A DNA stretch of 64,000 nucleotides from contig OV884011.1 of NCBI GenBank assembly GCA_930367205.1, forward strand, positions 121,455,866-121,519,865, written 5' to 3'. This document shows, piece by piece, positions 23,020-34,874 of the stretch. The translations under genes were made by a program, and so were the position numbers. The notes under the pieces are model-generated. The model was not told the DNA's origin and searched no databases. It saw only the letters and a program-made list of their open reading frames with translations. Source of the DNA: Acanthosoma haemorrhoidale. Its lineage: Eukaryota > Arthropoda > Insecta > Hemiptera > Acanthosomatidae. Numbering within the stretch: the first letter of the stretch is position 1; each line of letters starts with the position of its first letter.

Positions 23020-23560
23020 ACATCTGCAGAAGAACATCGATGGGAACACCAGCAACAAAACCCCTCCAAAGACTTAATTGTTACCAAAACTGAAGACGTA
23101 CACATATTTTATCCATAGCCATTGAGGCAAATGAAAATTTATTGGATAGCATGAAAACCAAACAAAATGGCACGATTTCAATAAAAACTACATCAAAATA
23201 TATCTGGTTTACCTCAGTAGGTCCGACCTTATATACGACCTTTCACGCAGACTTACGAATTACGCAGACGCACAAACCTACAAGACAAATTCCAAAAACT
23301 ACACACCCGAATTCTCGCAAACTTGACACAAGATCACCAGACATACCTGCCATGCCACGACAACTCCAGAGGAACTGTTATTAGTTTAAATTAACTGTTA
23401 TCCGTAATCCTTCACCCTGCACACGGGGAGGCATCATTAGATGTTTTTTCCCGCATGTCATTCGTATATATCGTTATTAGTATTCACTCATCGTATCATT
23501 CACTGGTTGTGTTATTTGTTTTCTGTATACAGTTGTGAATAAATAAATATAACAAAAATT
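23020..23560 (+). mobile_element. possible LINE ORF1/3'-end remnant
   Basis: The plus strand reads TKTEDVHIFYP, then LLDSMKTKQNGTISIKTT, a Lys/Thr/Asn-rich pattern loosely like the gag-like ORF1 of Jockey-type LINEs. The block then drifts into a 3' region ending GTGAATAAATAAATATAAC at about 23540, which looks like a polyadenylation signal plus tail. Stops and shifts break the frame. The assignment is tentative. Confidence 0.25.
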
Positions 23561-24590
23561 ATCACTGATAATTTGAAAACGTATCGTTTCAACATTATAA
23601 ATACCTGGTTTTATAGTCCTTGTATCTAGTCGTTTCGGGGTTAAACTCTGAGATGTTCCCTGTGATTTAACATGAATTAAGTTATAAATTATACATTACG
23701 TTCAGTAACGTTCATAAACTCACACATTCAGCAATCATTTGGTTCCAGTTTTTCAGTAGCTACAAAACAGGAATCATATTTCTCTGAAATGTTAGCAATA
23801 CGATTCAGAGTTACATAAATCTCTATTCAGCCTATAGATGGGGAATTGCCGATGAGAAAATAGCAACTGTGTTCCAGGAAGAGAACAGTGTTCCAGGTTC
23901 TCCAGTTACATAGCCTACGTTCGGCTGTGATCCATACCCTGTAACATATTCGCACCAGTTCCTGGCAGGTCGTAACGGCTTCAAAGTTCACATTCAGCTA
24001 AAATTTTATCAGCTGACATTTCCAGCTATTCTTTATTACAGAATCGAACGTGTTCTCTGGAGGTTCGTAGACCTTTTCTACTGCTACCGGGCAGGTGGGG
24101 ATAAATATTGTGTAGTTTTTGAACTAGTTATATTATATAGGTATTAATGAATTAAAAATTAATTTGGAATTAATAATCATATAAAATTAGTCCAGAGTGA
24201 TATAATTTTGAACTGTAATTACACATGTCACTAAACGTGTTCACTAATAGTTTACCTTCGTTCCCTGTTTTACAAAGGGAGATGTTTTTTAAAAGGTCCA
24301 ATTAATGGAAGTTTTACAAGAAACAATCCAATGGCTACCTATATTGTTTTTGTGCATGTGTTTATTTGGGCAGGGCATGGCAGAGGCAGAGTTAATGTTT
24401 TACTACTATACCCCATTGAAAACAGACAATGTGATACAAAAAATGCAATACATTGGAATTTTTAACAGTATAAAAAAAATCCAAAATGCACATATCTCTT
24501 CTTTTATTTCTATCTAATGACTAGTTTCATTCATATATTGTCTATATTACATTCATCGCATCAAGAATAGTACTGTAGTAAAATTGTAAA
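23561..24590. other. no feature recognised
   Basis: AT-rich DNA with only short frames, for example 24305-24517, without motifs. Confidence 0.35.
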
Positions 24591-24599
24591 AGCTTATTA

Positions 24600-24660
24600 A
24601 ATATGCGGGGAACGAACCTACAACTATAAGCTGCTCTTCCATCTGAGCCATCCCTATCCA
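24600..24660 (-). repeat. tRNA-like SINE fragment
   Basis: On the minus strand a D-arm/A-box-like block GGCTCAGATGGAAGAGC (24649-24633) is followed by a B-box-like GGTTCGTTCCCC (24618-24607). The spacing suits an internal RNA polymerase III promoter. There is no full cloverleaf or anticodon arm, so this is a tRNA-derived SINE or tRNA relic rather than a tRNA gene. Confidence 0.5.
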
Positions 24661-24719
24661 GCAATAGCCTAGTCAACTCAAAACCTAAAGGGTTAATTAA
24701 CTCAAGGGAAACCTAAAAC

Positions 24720-24785
24720 TAAATGACTGCATCTGGAGATTTTTGCCTGTAGCAGGAGGTCCCGGGTTCAATCCCCGTTCCAGTT
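24720..24785 (+). repeat. tRNA-like B-box fragment (SINE relic)
   Basis: GGTCCCGGGTTCAATCCCC at 24758-24776 is a near-perfect T-arm/B-box. The upstream D-arm is not convincing. Confidence 0.4.
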
Positions 24786-25139
24786 ACTGAATATTTTCTT
24801 TGACTAATAAAAAATATAGGATATTTGCAGTGGCTTTTGCGCTGTCTGACTTAAAACTGTGTAAGACTGTTTCACACTTTCGCAATAACTTTTTGTGGAG
24901 CTTCGTGTAGCTTCAGTTTGACCTCGACTCTCATTGATAATAATTTAAAAATACATTCTTTGAAATACTAATAACTGAAAAGGTCAAAATGTCAAATTCC
25001 AGGTTATTAATTAATTGTGTTTTATTAACGAATATGAGTTACGTTATGACTATACCTAATGGGTTGGTTTATTATGTGGAAGACTTCTTCTTAATACAAA
25101 TAAACATAACCTTACTCAATATGACATTTTTTTTTTTTA

Positions 25140-26330
25140 AGTACTTTCACCTTTCTCATCAAAGCCATACTCACAGCACAACTGTGGAAGATTTCCTCAC
25201 TTCACCTATTCCTCTCTCTCTTCCACCAAAAGCCATTAATCTCTCTGAGGTCAAATGCCTTCTGAAAAACTTACCTTACCGAAAATCCCCTGGATATGAT
25301 CTCCTAACTCCTCGAATTCTCAAACAACTTCCTCCTAAAGCCATAATCTTCCTAACCTATATATATATAATTGCATTATCCGAACGACGCACTTTCCTCT
25401 CCTCTGGAAACATTCCATTATTGTCTTATTCGCCAAACCCGGCAAACCACCCAATGACGCCTCATCTTACCGTCCAATTAGCCTACTCCCTATCCTCTCA
25501 AAAATATTTGAGAAACTCCTACTAAAACGTCTACTTCCAATTGTTCAATCCAAAAACCTTTTTCCCACACACCAGTTTGGTTTCCACCAACGAGATTCCA
25601 CTGCTCAACAAGGCCTTCGCGTTGTTGATCACATCTCCTCAGCCCTTGAAACCAAACAGTATTGCACTGCTGCCTTTCTTGATATAGCTCAAGCTTTTGA
25701 GAGGGTTTAGCACGCAGCTTTGCTCTACAAGCTCAAAAGACTTTTACCACAGACGATTTTCCTAATCCTACAGTCCTACCTTTCAAACCACTTCTTCCAA
25801 GTCCGCTGTGGTTTAGAATACTCTAACTACTATCCCATAAATGCAGGAGTTCCACAGGGCAGTGTCCTAGCCCCATCCCTCTATAACCTATACACCGCTG
25901 ATGTCCCCTCTACTCCCAATACCTTCTTGGCCACATTTGCAGATGACACTGCAGTCTTGTCATACCACCCAGACCCAGACATAGCATCCCATAACCTTCA
26001 AAAACACCTTGACGAGATCGATTATTGGTGCAATCAATGGCGGATCAAAGTTAATGAAGCAAAATGATACCACATTACCTTCACCCTTTGTCGCAAGATT
26101 TGTCCACTAGTTTATTTTAATTCTATTCCTCTCCCTGTAACCGAGACAGTACGGTACTTAGGCTTCCATCTCGACAAACGACTGACCTGGAACCCACATA
26201 TGAGACTAAAAAGACAAGAACTAAACAGACGCTTAGGACAACTGTACAGACTACTTCAAAGGACATCCCATCTCTCAATAGAAAATAAACTACTAATCTA
26301 CAAAGTTATTAGTACTAATCTATTATTAAT
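25140..26330 (+). mobile_element. Jockey-like LINE, reverse-transcriptase region (broken)
   Basis: This is the longest plus-strand LINE copy. Ordered blocks of a Jockey-type reverse transcriptase are readable across frames: YRKSPGYDLLTPRIL (about 25275), YRPISLLP (25470-25493), then HQFGF, AFLDIAQAFERV (25674-25709), [11 protein letters not shown] (about 25842), the catalytic FADD (25936-25947), and later RYLGFHLDKRLTW and HLSIENKLLIY. Stops occur, for example TAG at 25708-25710 and TGA at 26065-26067. ORF1 and the 5' part are missing, consistent with 5' truncation. The catalytic Asp pair is retained but the gene is dead. Confidence 0.85.
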
Positions 26331-26342
26331 ACCTAATCTATG

Positions 26343-26455
26343 CTACGGGATTAGGGTGGTTGGATAGGTTACTATGGAATTTTATGAATTTGGAAGGGAT
26401 GAGTTCAAGAATGTAGGGAATATTAAGATCGTTATGAAGGGTTTTATTGCTGACT
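26343..26455 (-). mobile_element. Jockey-like LINE fragment in inverted orientation
   Basis: GGATTAGGGTGGTTGGATAG and the following 90 bp match the minus-strand LINE copies at 28433 and 32937. They encode the NIPYILELIPSKFIKFHSNL part of the ORF on the minus strand. It abuts the plus-strand copy ending about 26330, which stops just upstream in the ORF order, so the two are head to head. Confidence 0.75.
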
Positions 26456-28004
26456 GTGACAGAACTGTGGCCTATAAACGGTAGTAAACCGTATTTGAAG
26501 GACGAGCGAAGTATAGAGCTGTTGTAAATAGTAGCGCATGCGCAAAAACTTAAAAAACTAAATTAAATTGTATTAATAGCCTAATTAAAAAAAATGATTT
26601 GGGAGAGCCTCAAAAGTTTCAAAAAAAAGATTTTTTTTAAAAAGTTTATATGCGTATTAACAACCTGGAGACGTAGAACTCATTTGATGACAACCATAAA
26701 AGTAAGCTACGTTGTAATACATAACATGCAGAAAATTCCTTGGTTACCATACAAAATAATTAATTATAAGAATACAAATTACACAAACTGTAGCTACATT
26801 GTGTTAGTGCTATTTATAGATTCTGACCCGTAGCCAATGAGTAATTGATTCCGCAATTTAACTGATTATGCAATGGACGGAAGAGCCAAAAGAAGCAAAA
26901 AACATTTATTCTAATCGGTTCTATGAAAGCAATTCAAAGGGAAGAATTAGAAGCCTTCGTTTTTAAACAATTGCCCACTTTATACGATCGTTCTTTTTCC
27001 ACTCAGAGTACAGTGGCTGAATATAATTTACAATAAGTAACGCGAAACTTTTTTTTTTACATAAAAAGATGTCTTTCTATGAGTAAGGTGATTGGATTTA
27101 GATATAGTTACTTATATTACGAGTTTCAGCAGTCCTAAATCGATCAAAATTCTAAATCTAATCGAAATTCCAATCACATTAGCTATACAACCTCCTTTGA
27201 TGATTGGGGTAGGTAGGAATCACTTTTCGCATAGGAGTTGAAAATGGTCGTGTTCAGATACCCATGTCTAATGTATGGGCTACTATAATTATGCTATTTG
27301 TTGCAAATAATGGAGTTTATCTGTTTAAATGACAATACACAATATGTAAGCATAGCTGTCACAATTTCAATCTTTCTCAAGGAATCAGCATTAATGCAAC
27401 TGTGAATCATGAAATGCAGTGAGAGAAACGACCTAGAACTATGTATCAACAATCTGCACAGTTCTAAATTTACGTTACATCTTCGTTATACGTTCCACAT
27501 TTTAGCCAAACTCCTTATTGCCAATTTATTATCTTAGTAGTTCTCATTATAATTGCACGGAATATCAATATCATGTAATAATATAATATCATAAATATAT
27601 CGTTACCTAAGTGCTTCAGTGGAAAAGTCGTGCTAACAGATCTTGACGGTAGTCAGGATTCCACGTTAACTTAAGGGTGGATCGGAAGCATAAGCGAAAA
27701 TTCTGGGAGGTTTTATTGAATTACCCCTCTTAATGCTTGCATATGGAGTTTCTGCAATTCGTACTTTGTAAATATCAGGCTAAATGGAATAACTTTCAGA
27801 AGAAAATACAAAAAGGACAACAAAATAATTGTAGTCCCCATAAAGCTAGTGTCTCAAGTCACAGTTCACAAGCTATTCAAGGTTTAAAATTCTTATTGTT
27901 TTTCGTTGCTGGTACAAATCAAAAACAAATTTTATGATAATTGTTAGTAATTAGCTGCCAAAGAGGGACTAATTAATTAATAGTGGGACCATTAGAAGAA
28001 TTTT
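26456..28004. other. no feature recognised
   Basis: AT-rich, with short open frames lacking motifs. Confidence 0.4.
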
Positions 28005-29662
28005 TTTTATAACAGCAATTTTTATTAAGATAAAATTACAATCTGTCTTATTAGGCAATAAGTAATTGAGATAAATGTTCTCACTCATACCATATTTACA
28101 ATTCATCATTCACTCGCTCATTCATACAGTATTTACAAACACCCCAGAGGCCCCCCAAATCCACATGATTGTCACCTGCCTCGCGTCCGAAGGGGGAAGT
28201 GGAGTCTTAGGAAGTCCCCCACGCTCCTACGTCAGCCGCATCACTGGATCAGAGCCAGCGGAGGCTGACCAAGAGCGCGAGAGCCACAGACGCTCAGGAC
28301 ATGATTAGAGACACTGGCTATTGCCAGGACTCCCACTATCGCTTAATTATAGCAGGTCACGAGGCCACTGCCGTTTTAGTCTCCGAGGAGGGTTATAGGG
28401 ATGAGTGGTGGAGTGCAATGACTGTGCTAGGGAATTAGGGTGGTTGGATAGGTTACTATGGAATTTTATGAACTTGGATGGGATGAGCTCAAGAATATAG
28501 GGTATATTCAGATCATTGTGAGGGTTTTTGTAGCTGACGTAATAAGGGGCATTTACTATTGTTATTAAGACTTTTGATTGAAATGATTGGATGCGCTTAG
28601 TGTCCGACTTTTTTGCTGTCCCCCATAGCTCTATTCCGTATGTCCAGATTGGCTTAAGTATAACTTTGTAAATAAGTAGTTTATTTTCTATTGAGAGATA
28701 GGATGTCCTTCCAAGTAGTCTGTACCGTTGTCTAAAGCGCCTGTTTAGTTCTTGTCTTTTTAGCCTCGTGTGTGGGTTCCATGTCAGTCTTTTGTGGAGA
28801 TGGAAGGCTAAATACCGTACTGTCCCAGACACAGGGAGAGGAATAAAATTTAAAAAGACTAGCGGACAGGACTTGCGGCAGAGGGTAAAGGTTATGTGGG
28901 AACATTTTGCTTCATTGACCTTGATTCGCCATTGGTTGCACCAATACTCGATCTCAACAAGGTGTTTTTAAAGGTTTTAGGATGCTATATCAGGGTCTGA
29001 ATAGGTTTACAGGACTGCAGTGTCATCTGCAAATGTTGCCAAGAAGGTATTGGTGGTGGAGGGTACATCAGCGGTGTATAGATTATAGAGGATGGGACCC
29101 AGGACGCTGCCCTGTGGAACTCCTGCTTTTATGGGATAGTAGTTAGAATATTCTAAACCACAGCGGACTTAGCAGAAGTGGTTTGAAAGGTAGGACTGTA
29201 GAATTCGGAATAGGGTTTGCGGTAAATATTCTCTGAACTTGTAAAGCAAACCTGCGTGCCAAACCCTGTCAAAAGCTTAAGCTAAATCAACAAAGGCAGC
29301 AGTGCAATACTGTTTTGATTCAAGGGCTGAGGAGATGTGATCAACAACGCGAAGGCTTTGTTAAGCAGTGGGATGTCGTAGGCGGAAACCAAACTGTAGG
29401 ATAAGGATAAGAGTAGGATAAAGGTTTTTGAATTCAATAATTGGAAGTAGGCGTTGTTATAGGAGTTTTTCAAAAAATTTCGAGAGTATAGGGAGTAGGC
29501 TAATTGGACGGTAAGATGAGGCGTCATTAAGTAGTTTACGAATAGGACTATAATGGAGTGTTTCCAGAGGAGAGGAAAATGCTTCGTTCGGATAATGCAG
29601 TTATAAATGTAGGTTAGGAAGATTATTGGCTTTAGGAGGAAGATGTTGGAGGAATAGCACAA
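28005..29662 (-). mobile_element. Jockey-like LINE, 3' 1.65 kb, broken
   Basis: Read on the minus strand, this copy covers the same reverse transcriptase as 25140-26330. It begins at LKPIIFLTYIYNCII near 29650 and continues through the fingers/palm, with the ADDTAV site complementary to about 29010-29032. It then runs to the conserved C-terminal region, open at 28832-28347 (161 codons: RYLAFHLHKRLTWNPH, LSIENKLLIYKVILKPIW, YNPPRRLKRQWPRDLL). A GC-rich 3' UTR (28140-28345) follows, then the tail complementary to AATTACAATCTG. Stops and shifts elsewhere show it is dead. Confidence 0.85.
28347..28832 (-). pseudogene. LINE ORF2 C-terminal fragment, open for 161 codons
   Basis: The longest intact stretch of the LINE ORF in the window. 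It carries the post-RT region common to Jockey-type elements (WGTAKKSDTKRIQSFQSKVL, NDLNIPYILELIPSKFIKFH) and the natural C-terminus ...KRQWPRDLL. The same C-terminus is seen at 39950-39980. It gives the authentic end of the family's protein. Confidence 0.75.
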
Positions 29663-30230
29663 TAAATAATTTTATTCAAATTCTATGATACTTTAAAAAG
29701 TAAAGTTTAAAAGTTACAAAATATAAATAAAACAGCGTTTTGTAAGCCAATAATCGAAGTAGTGATTTTCAGTGACCGAATTGGTGTTAAAAATAAGACT
29801 TAATTGGTCAAACTATCAAGTGGATTATTATACAATCATTTAATAGTATATCAGTAACTAGTAGCAAACATGTACATTAAGTTTTTGCAAACTGTGATAT
29901 TTTTAAGCTTGAATGACATCAGCTCAAGCTTCTTCTATATTTTTTATTCAAAGCGAGCGCTTTGACAGTCCATGTCAGTCATTTTCAGGTGCTGCATGTT
30001 AATCCACACAACACAGCGATCACTGAGAGAGTACTGGTCATATTTATTCATATTCATAGTTCATAATGTGGTCCAACATATATACGTTGCTTCATTTTTT
30101 TATAATTTGTTTGAAATCAATCGTTTAATACCAATATTGTAGACGGTAAAAAAAGAAAAGAATCCTTTGATTTAGATAAAAGAAATGGAGAGCGATGATC
30201 ATATTTAGTTATAATTTTATTTTCGACATC
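29663..30230. other. no feature recognised
   Basis: AT-rich spacer. Confidence 0.4.
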
Positions 30231-30539
30231 TTAACACCCGCTCGCTATTGAAAAAAACATATTGTGATTCTGTAGAGTGGACACCTGTGGTGCCCCAATT
30301 ATCATGGCAGCAGCATTACTGAGATCCACCTGGGGACCGTTAGCCACTACAATGGTGTACAAGTACCCAGCTCTAATGACATTACTACTTCGGGCTACAA
30401 TCATTTTCAATTAGACTTCCTCCGGTAGAAGTGGCGCCATTACCCTATTGTGAACTTCGCCTTGTGAAAGGTCGTTTCTGTTCCTATGGCCTGGATATCG
30501 GGGATCATCCAGAATCGTGAGCCCGTCCGTCTTGTTTGT
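30231..30539 (-). pseudogene. coding-like remnant, unidentified
   Basis: One minus-strand frame is open for 103 codons except for a single TAA at 30413-30411. The GC content is higher than the flanks. The translation has ordinary globular composition: DDPRYPGHRNRNDLS before the stop, and RAGYLYTIVVANGPQVDLSN after it. There is no ATG-initiated gene and I do not recognise the family. It may be a degraded mobile-element or virus-derived gene. Confidence 0.3.
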
Positions 30540-30824
30540 TTAAAAGGAAATAAAATGGAAAACACCACCTCAACATTGAATATGTAAAACATGCGTAAGT
30601 GGCTTATTTTTTTTTTAAAGGTGGGGGATTATTGGTTCAGAACAGACTCCACGTTGGGATATCGAGCTTCACTAACGAGTTTTATTGTTTTGAAAAGTTA
30701 CGGAGGTAGGTGCAAAGGAATGTGACAAAGCCACCTTATTGTTTGATGCTAGCTTGTTTTCCCTCTCAACTTCTATCAGTCTCACCCCAAGGAAAATTCC
30801 TTCGGGGAACAGTGAATTTACCCA

Positions 30825-30870
30825 GGTCGTAGAAGTCAGCATGCTAACCATCAGGCTACGGGAAGGCTCT
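30825..30870 (-). repeat. tRNA-like A-box fragment
   Basis: The minus strand reads GTAGCCTGATGGTTAGCATG (30857-30838), a good D-arm/A-box. The expected downstream B box is degenerate. It is a SINE or tRNA relic. Confidence 0.35.
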
Positions 30871-31308
30871 AACACGGGTTAGCGTTGTAAAAAGTACCCT
30901 AAAAACTTTATTTTGTGGCCCCAAGAGCTTGATACCGAATTGCAAAATACCTTCAATGTATCGTGTTGGCAAACATAGAGCGTTAGCTTGACATTAAGAT
31001 GTTGGCAATCAGCTACCACATTTATTAACATCGTTAAGTATGAATTAATAATAAATAAATTATATTTCGTTTCGTTATATATTCTTTATTCCAGGACCCC
31101 ATTCGTTGCACGACACTGGCAGAGGACATATCTGTTTAGGGAATGGTATGCCCAGGTCAATAGAGACACCTGTAACCACTCTTTACTATGTTAACCATCC
31201 GAGTATTAACCAGGTCGGTGATACTCCTGTGCTGTTATAACCTATACTGCTGTTTCTTCAGCCTTTTTTTAAATGTTCCTCTTATAAGTATACTTTAATT
31301 AAAACGAT

Positions 31309-32240
31309 TGTTGGGCTCAGATAACTGAGTATCCCCAAAGTGGGGAGGAGACGCCCGCCACGGGCTAGGGTCGCTACAACCTATTAGCCACCGTCCGGCG
31401 AACGCCCAGAAAGAGATAAGGCGGGCGGACCAGTGGTCTTTCATCCTGGCCGCCGGCCTAGTCGGCGGGCAGCCTAGTTCACTGTTCACTCTGACTCCAT
31501 AAGATCTTTAGAAGGTGTATGCCCCGACAAAGCAATATGTTCAGGAGAAGAGCAACAGGGTAGGTATATAGGTAGTTTATCTGGTCTTGGAATGACCACG
31601 AATTCACACTCGGTGTCTAAGGGTAGGTGAAAACCTGCCTACCCTGCCTTCCAAAGGCGAGTGTGAACTGGAGAGAAGCAGACTGGATTGCCGTGGGAGA
31701 CGCTACTGGTAAGTTTGCAGGGCCACGCTAACCGTCGTCCGTGAGGGAGAGGTCTCTCCCAAGGAGGTGCTAGTTTTAGCGAGACGAAGGCTACTACTAG
31801 ATTCCCACTACGAAGGTGGAGGGTCTGACAACGCCGGACTAAAACATAGCGAGGTTAGGAGAGAAAGATGCAGAGGTAGTTGAATGAGAAGACCATGGTT
31901 TTGAGTAGAGCAGCAAGCGCCAGTGCAGAGAGAGAGGAGAGAGAGAGAGAGAGATATATAGGAGACAGTAGTGTTCCAAGTGACGGTCCGGTTCGTTATG
32001 CTAATTCTCTCAGATGCCGAGGCTTATATAGGAGCCCAGCCAGTAGGGTGGGGATAAGTCACCACCTACGGATGTTTCTCCCCTAGTTCAGTTCCTCCCC
32101 CCACTGACGTCATAACCTTTATTAAACATATTAAAAAATAGATACATATTTTCTGATATTCATTTGATGACATAGATACAAGGTCTGATACGAGAAGAGG
32201 GGAACTTATAATTATTCCTAATTAAGAGGTGGCCACAATA
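31309..32240 (+). mobile_element. solo LTR, family B copy 4
   Basis: This GC-rich block begins TGTTGGGCTC and shares ordered segments with the other family-B LTRs: CTGACTCCATAAG, TATGCCCCGACAA, GACCACGAATTCACACTCGG, AAGGTCTCTCCC in antisense-matched order, and AACGCCGGACTAAAACATAG. Its end, GGTGGCCACAATA, is a variant of the usual GGTCGCTACA. ACGAT occurs directly before (31304-31308) and after (32241-32245), a probable 5-bp target duplication. The core promoter may be at CTTATATAGGAGCCC (about 32023). A GA microsatellite lies at 31928-31953. Confidence 0.7.
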
Positions 32241-32689
32241 ACGATGTATGATGCTCCATAACACTAGAATTTCACAGCGCACGTGGTAGAAATAATATAC
32301 ATACTTCAACAGGTTGAACTGATGTTCTTGAGCCGACACAAGTGAACATCTTTATTTCCAGTTTAGCACAAAATCACCACCATATTTAACGGTGGAATAA
32401 CGTTCCTTTAAATTAGTAACAATTTAAATTATTTTCTGGTTTTGAGTACCAGTTTCGTGAAATAAATACCATTAATTTAATTTTTATTTCGAAGCCGGGA
32501 AGTTATTCATTATAGACGTTTTGGTTACGTTCTGAATGGAATGAGATTATATGGGCTGCGTGATTATACTTTTTGGTTTGGAATTTACACAATTATATTA
32601 TAAATTATATAATTTGAAATATACAAATTAAAAGTTGTTTTCTATAGTCTAGAGTACTAATGAGTAGTATTAATAGTTTATCATTTTAT

Positions 32690-33632
32690 AATAATTACAA
32701 CAACTTTATTATGATAAATTACAATCTGCCTCGTTGGGCAATAAGTAATTGTGATAAATGTTTTCATTCATACCACATTTAAGAGAGCGTATGTGGCTCA
32801 GGACATGATTGGAGAAGCTGCCATTGCCAGGACTCCGATTGTTACGCATTTATAGCAGGTCACGAAGCCACTGCCGCTTTAGGCTCTGAGGAGAATTATA
32901 GGGATGAGTGGTGCAGTGCAACGACTTTACTAGGGGATTAGGGTGGTTGGATAGGTTACTATGGAATTTTATGAACTTGGAAGGGATGAGTTCGAGAATG
33001 TAACGTATGTTAAGATCGTCATGAAGGGTTTTGTTGCTGACGTATTAAGGGGCATTTACTATTGTCCTCTAACTTTTGATTAAAAGGATTGGATTACAAG
33101 GATACGCTTGATGTTCGACGTTTTTGCTGTCCCCCATAGCTCTATTCCGTATGTCCAGATTGGCTTGAGTACAACTTTGTAAATTAGTAATTTGTTTTCT
33201 ATTGAGAGATGGGATGTCCTTTGATGTAGTCTGTACAGTTGTCCAAACCGTCTGTTTAGTTCTTGTCTTTTTAGCATAGTATCGGGTTCCAGGTCAGCCG
33301 TTTACTAGTGGACCAGACTTACGGCTGATAGTGAAGGTAATGTGAGAACATTTTGCTTCATTAACTTTAATCCGCCATTGGCTGCACCAATACTCGATCT
33401 CGTCAAGGTGTTTTTTGAGGTTATGGGATGCTACATCGGGATCTGAGTGGGATGACACTACTGCAGTGTCATCTGCGAATTTAGCCAAGAAGGTATTGGG
33501 CGTAGATGGGACATCGGCGGTGTATAGGTTATAAAGGACGGGACCCAGAACACTGCCCTGTGGATTTCATGCTTTTATGGGATAGTAATTAGAATATTCT
33601 AAGCCACTGCGGGCTTAAAAGAAGCGGTTAAA
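32690..33632 (-). mobile_element. Jockey-like LINE, 3' fragment fused to gypsy remnant
   Basis: The minus strand carries the family's 3' tail (complement of AAATTACAATCTGCC), a shortened 3' UTR, the C-terminal ORF blocks (HLSIENKLLIYKVVLKPIW) and the RT active site as KFADDTAVVSS near 33488. At 33632/33633 it stops abruptly and sequence from a gypsy element begins. Frameshifts and a deletion around 33290 make it non-functional. Confidence 0.82.
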
Positions 33633-33787
33633 ACATAATGATTCCGTACACACAGGAAACAATTAAGCAAAACCTTACAGACCTAAGAAACTAATATAAT
33701 AATAATAAAAAAAACATACATACATAAAGACCAAAGTCTGGTCCAAACTGAGATGTGTGCAAGGGCGAGGATACTACAGGTAGATTG

Positions 33788-34045
33788 CTATTCGGAAGGC
33801 TTCCCCGCTGGCAGCTTTAACTGCTCTATATGTACAGTCCTACGCTTCTTGGGTCCGTGGACACTTTGTAAGGTCACTAGATTGTGCTCGCGAATTGCGA
33901 TCACCCTGAAGGGACGCTCATACCGGGACAACTCTTTCGTCCGATTAGATGCAATCTTCCGGTATACTGTGGCCCCTATCGTGACACACCCAGCGATCGG
34001 TTGGACACCCACATTCTCCCTCGCTACCCTCCTAGCCTTTACCAC
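33788..34045 (-). pseudogene. gypsy integrase C-terminal domain
   Basis: An 85-codon open stretch: VTIGATVYRKIASNRTKELS, YERPFRVIAIREHNLVTL, RTVHIEQLKLP. It resembles the integrase C-terminal beta-barrel that follows the catalytic core in gypsy elements. A near-identical but stop-containing version is encoded on the plus strand at 38330-38523. Confidence 0.75.
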
Positions 34046-34400
34046 TGTAATATCCTTGTAAACCTTCCCCTACAGTTTCCCCAAAGCCACGCAGTTGTTT
34101 ACGAGCTGTGCGGGCATCTTGTCTCCTGTCGCTGTCCCACTGGCGTCTCTGCGACAGCCGTGAAGTCCAAAAAGTATAGATAAAAATAAAATAAAAAAAT
34201 ATAGACTTGAAGATCGCTCAGTGATGTTTGCGTCGTGGGGGTCTCTTCCTGTAGCCCAGTCGGTGTATGTCGATTGTATTAACTACGGTGGCAAACCTTG
34301 GCAAAGAGATGGCAAACAGCAAGCCACAGCCATTTGATCTTCTCCCACATGGTCGCGTTCCCCACGTACAAGACCCACTATCCCTGGTTTGTAAGCGTAT

Positions 34401-34874
34401 TTAAGGACACGGCAAATTTCGTCGACCTTCGCTCCTGGCTGCAACCATATGGTAATAATAGTAGTTGATCTCCATCAGCCCCGAGGTCATCATCTTCCAA
34501 ACTATCTCGCGACGCTTGTCATTGATGATTTCCTCACGCTCTACCATATCGGTAGGCCTGTCGTCTATCGAACTCAGACCTTGGTTCCCGATGTTCGCCT
34601 TCCCTAAGAACTGCCAGATATCCCGAGATGATTCCCCGTTGTCCTGCTCGATTGTAATGACTGTCATCGCCCGGAATAGCCAGGCCGCCACGACATTCTC
34701 TTTGCCGGGCTTATACACCACCTCCAAGTTAAGGAAAGGAATTCCTTCCACCGAGTGACCCTCGCCGGGTTTACCAACCCACTGTAACGGTCTGTGGTCC
34801 GTATGCACCTGGAACCTTCTCTCGAACACATACGGTCGGAAGTGATCGATTGCCCAGACTATCCCAAGTAACAC
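34401..34874 (-). pseudogene. gypsy RNase H C-terminus and linker
   Basis: The minus-strand continuation of RNase H after a frameshift: LLGIVWAIDHFRPYVFERRF then VHTDHRPLQWV, where the Asp and His belong to the RNase H core, and PGKENVVAAWL (the usual GKEN-ADALSR motif, decayed). A charged linker leads towards integrase. It ends at a stop at 34401. Confidence 0.8.

Noticed and set aside
24600..24660. tRNA gene on the minus strand
   Set aside because: D-arm and T-loop sequences are present but there is no anticodon stem, acceptor pairing or proper length.
24989..25525. 178-codon frame as a host gene
   Set aside because: Its second half is LINE reverse transcriptase. The first half is AT-rich sequence fused by chance.
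25140..26455. Twin-priming 5' inversion of a LINE
   Set aside because: In twin priming the upstream part is inverted and the 3' end keeps the tail. Here the order and orientations do not match either strand.
33753..34183. Plus-strand frames of about 100 codons
   Set aside because: They are antisense to the gypsy integrase C-terminal domain, which reads sensibly on the minus strand.
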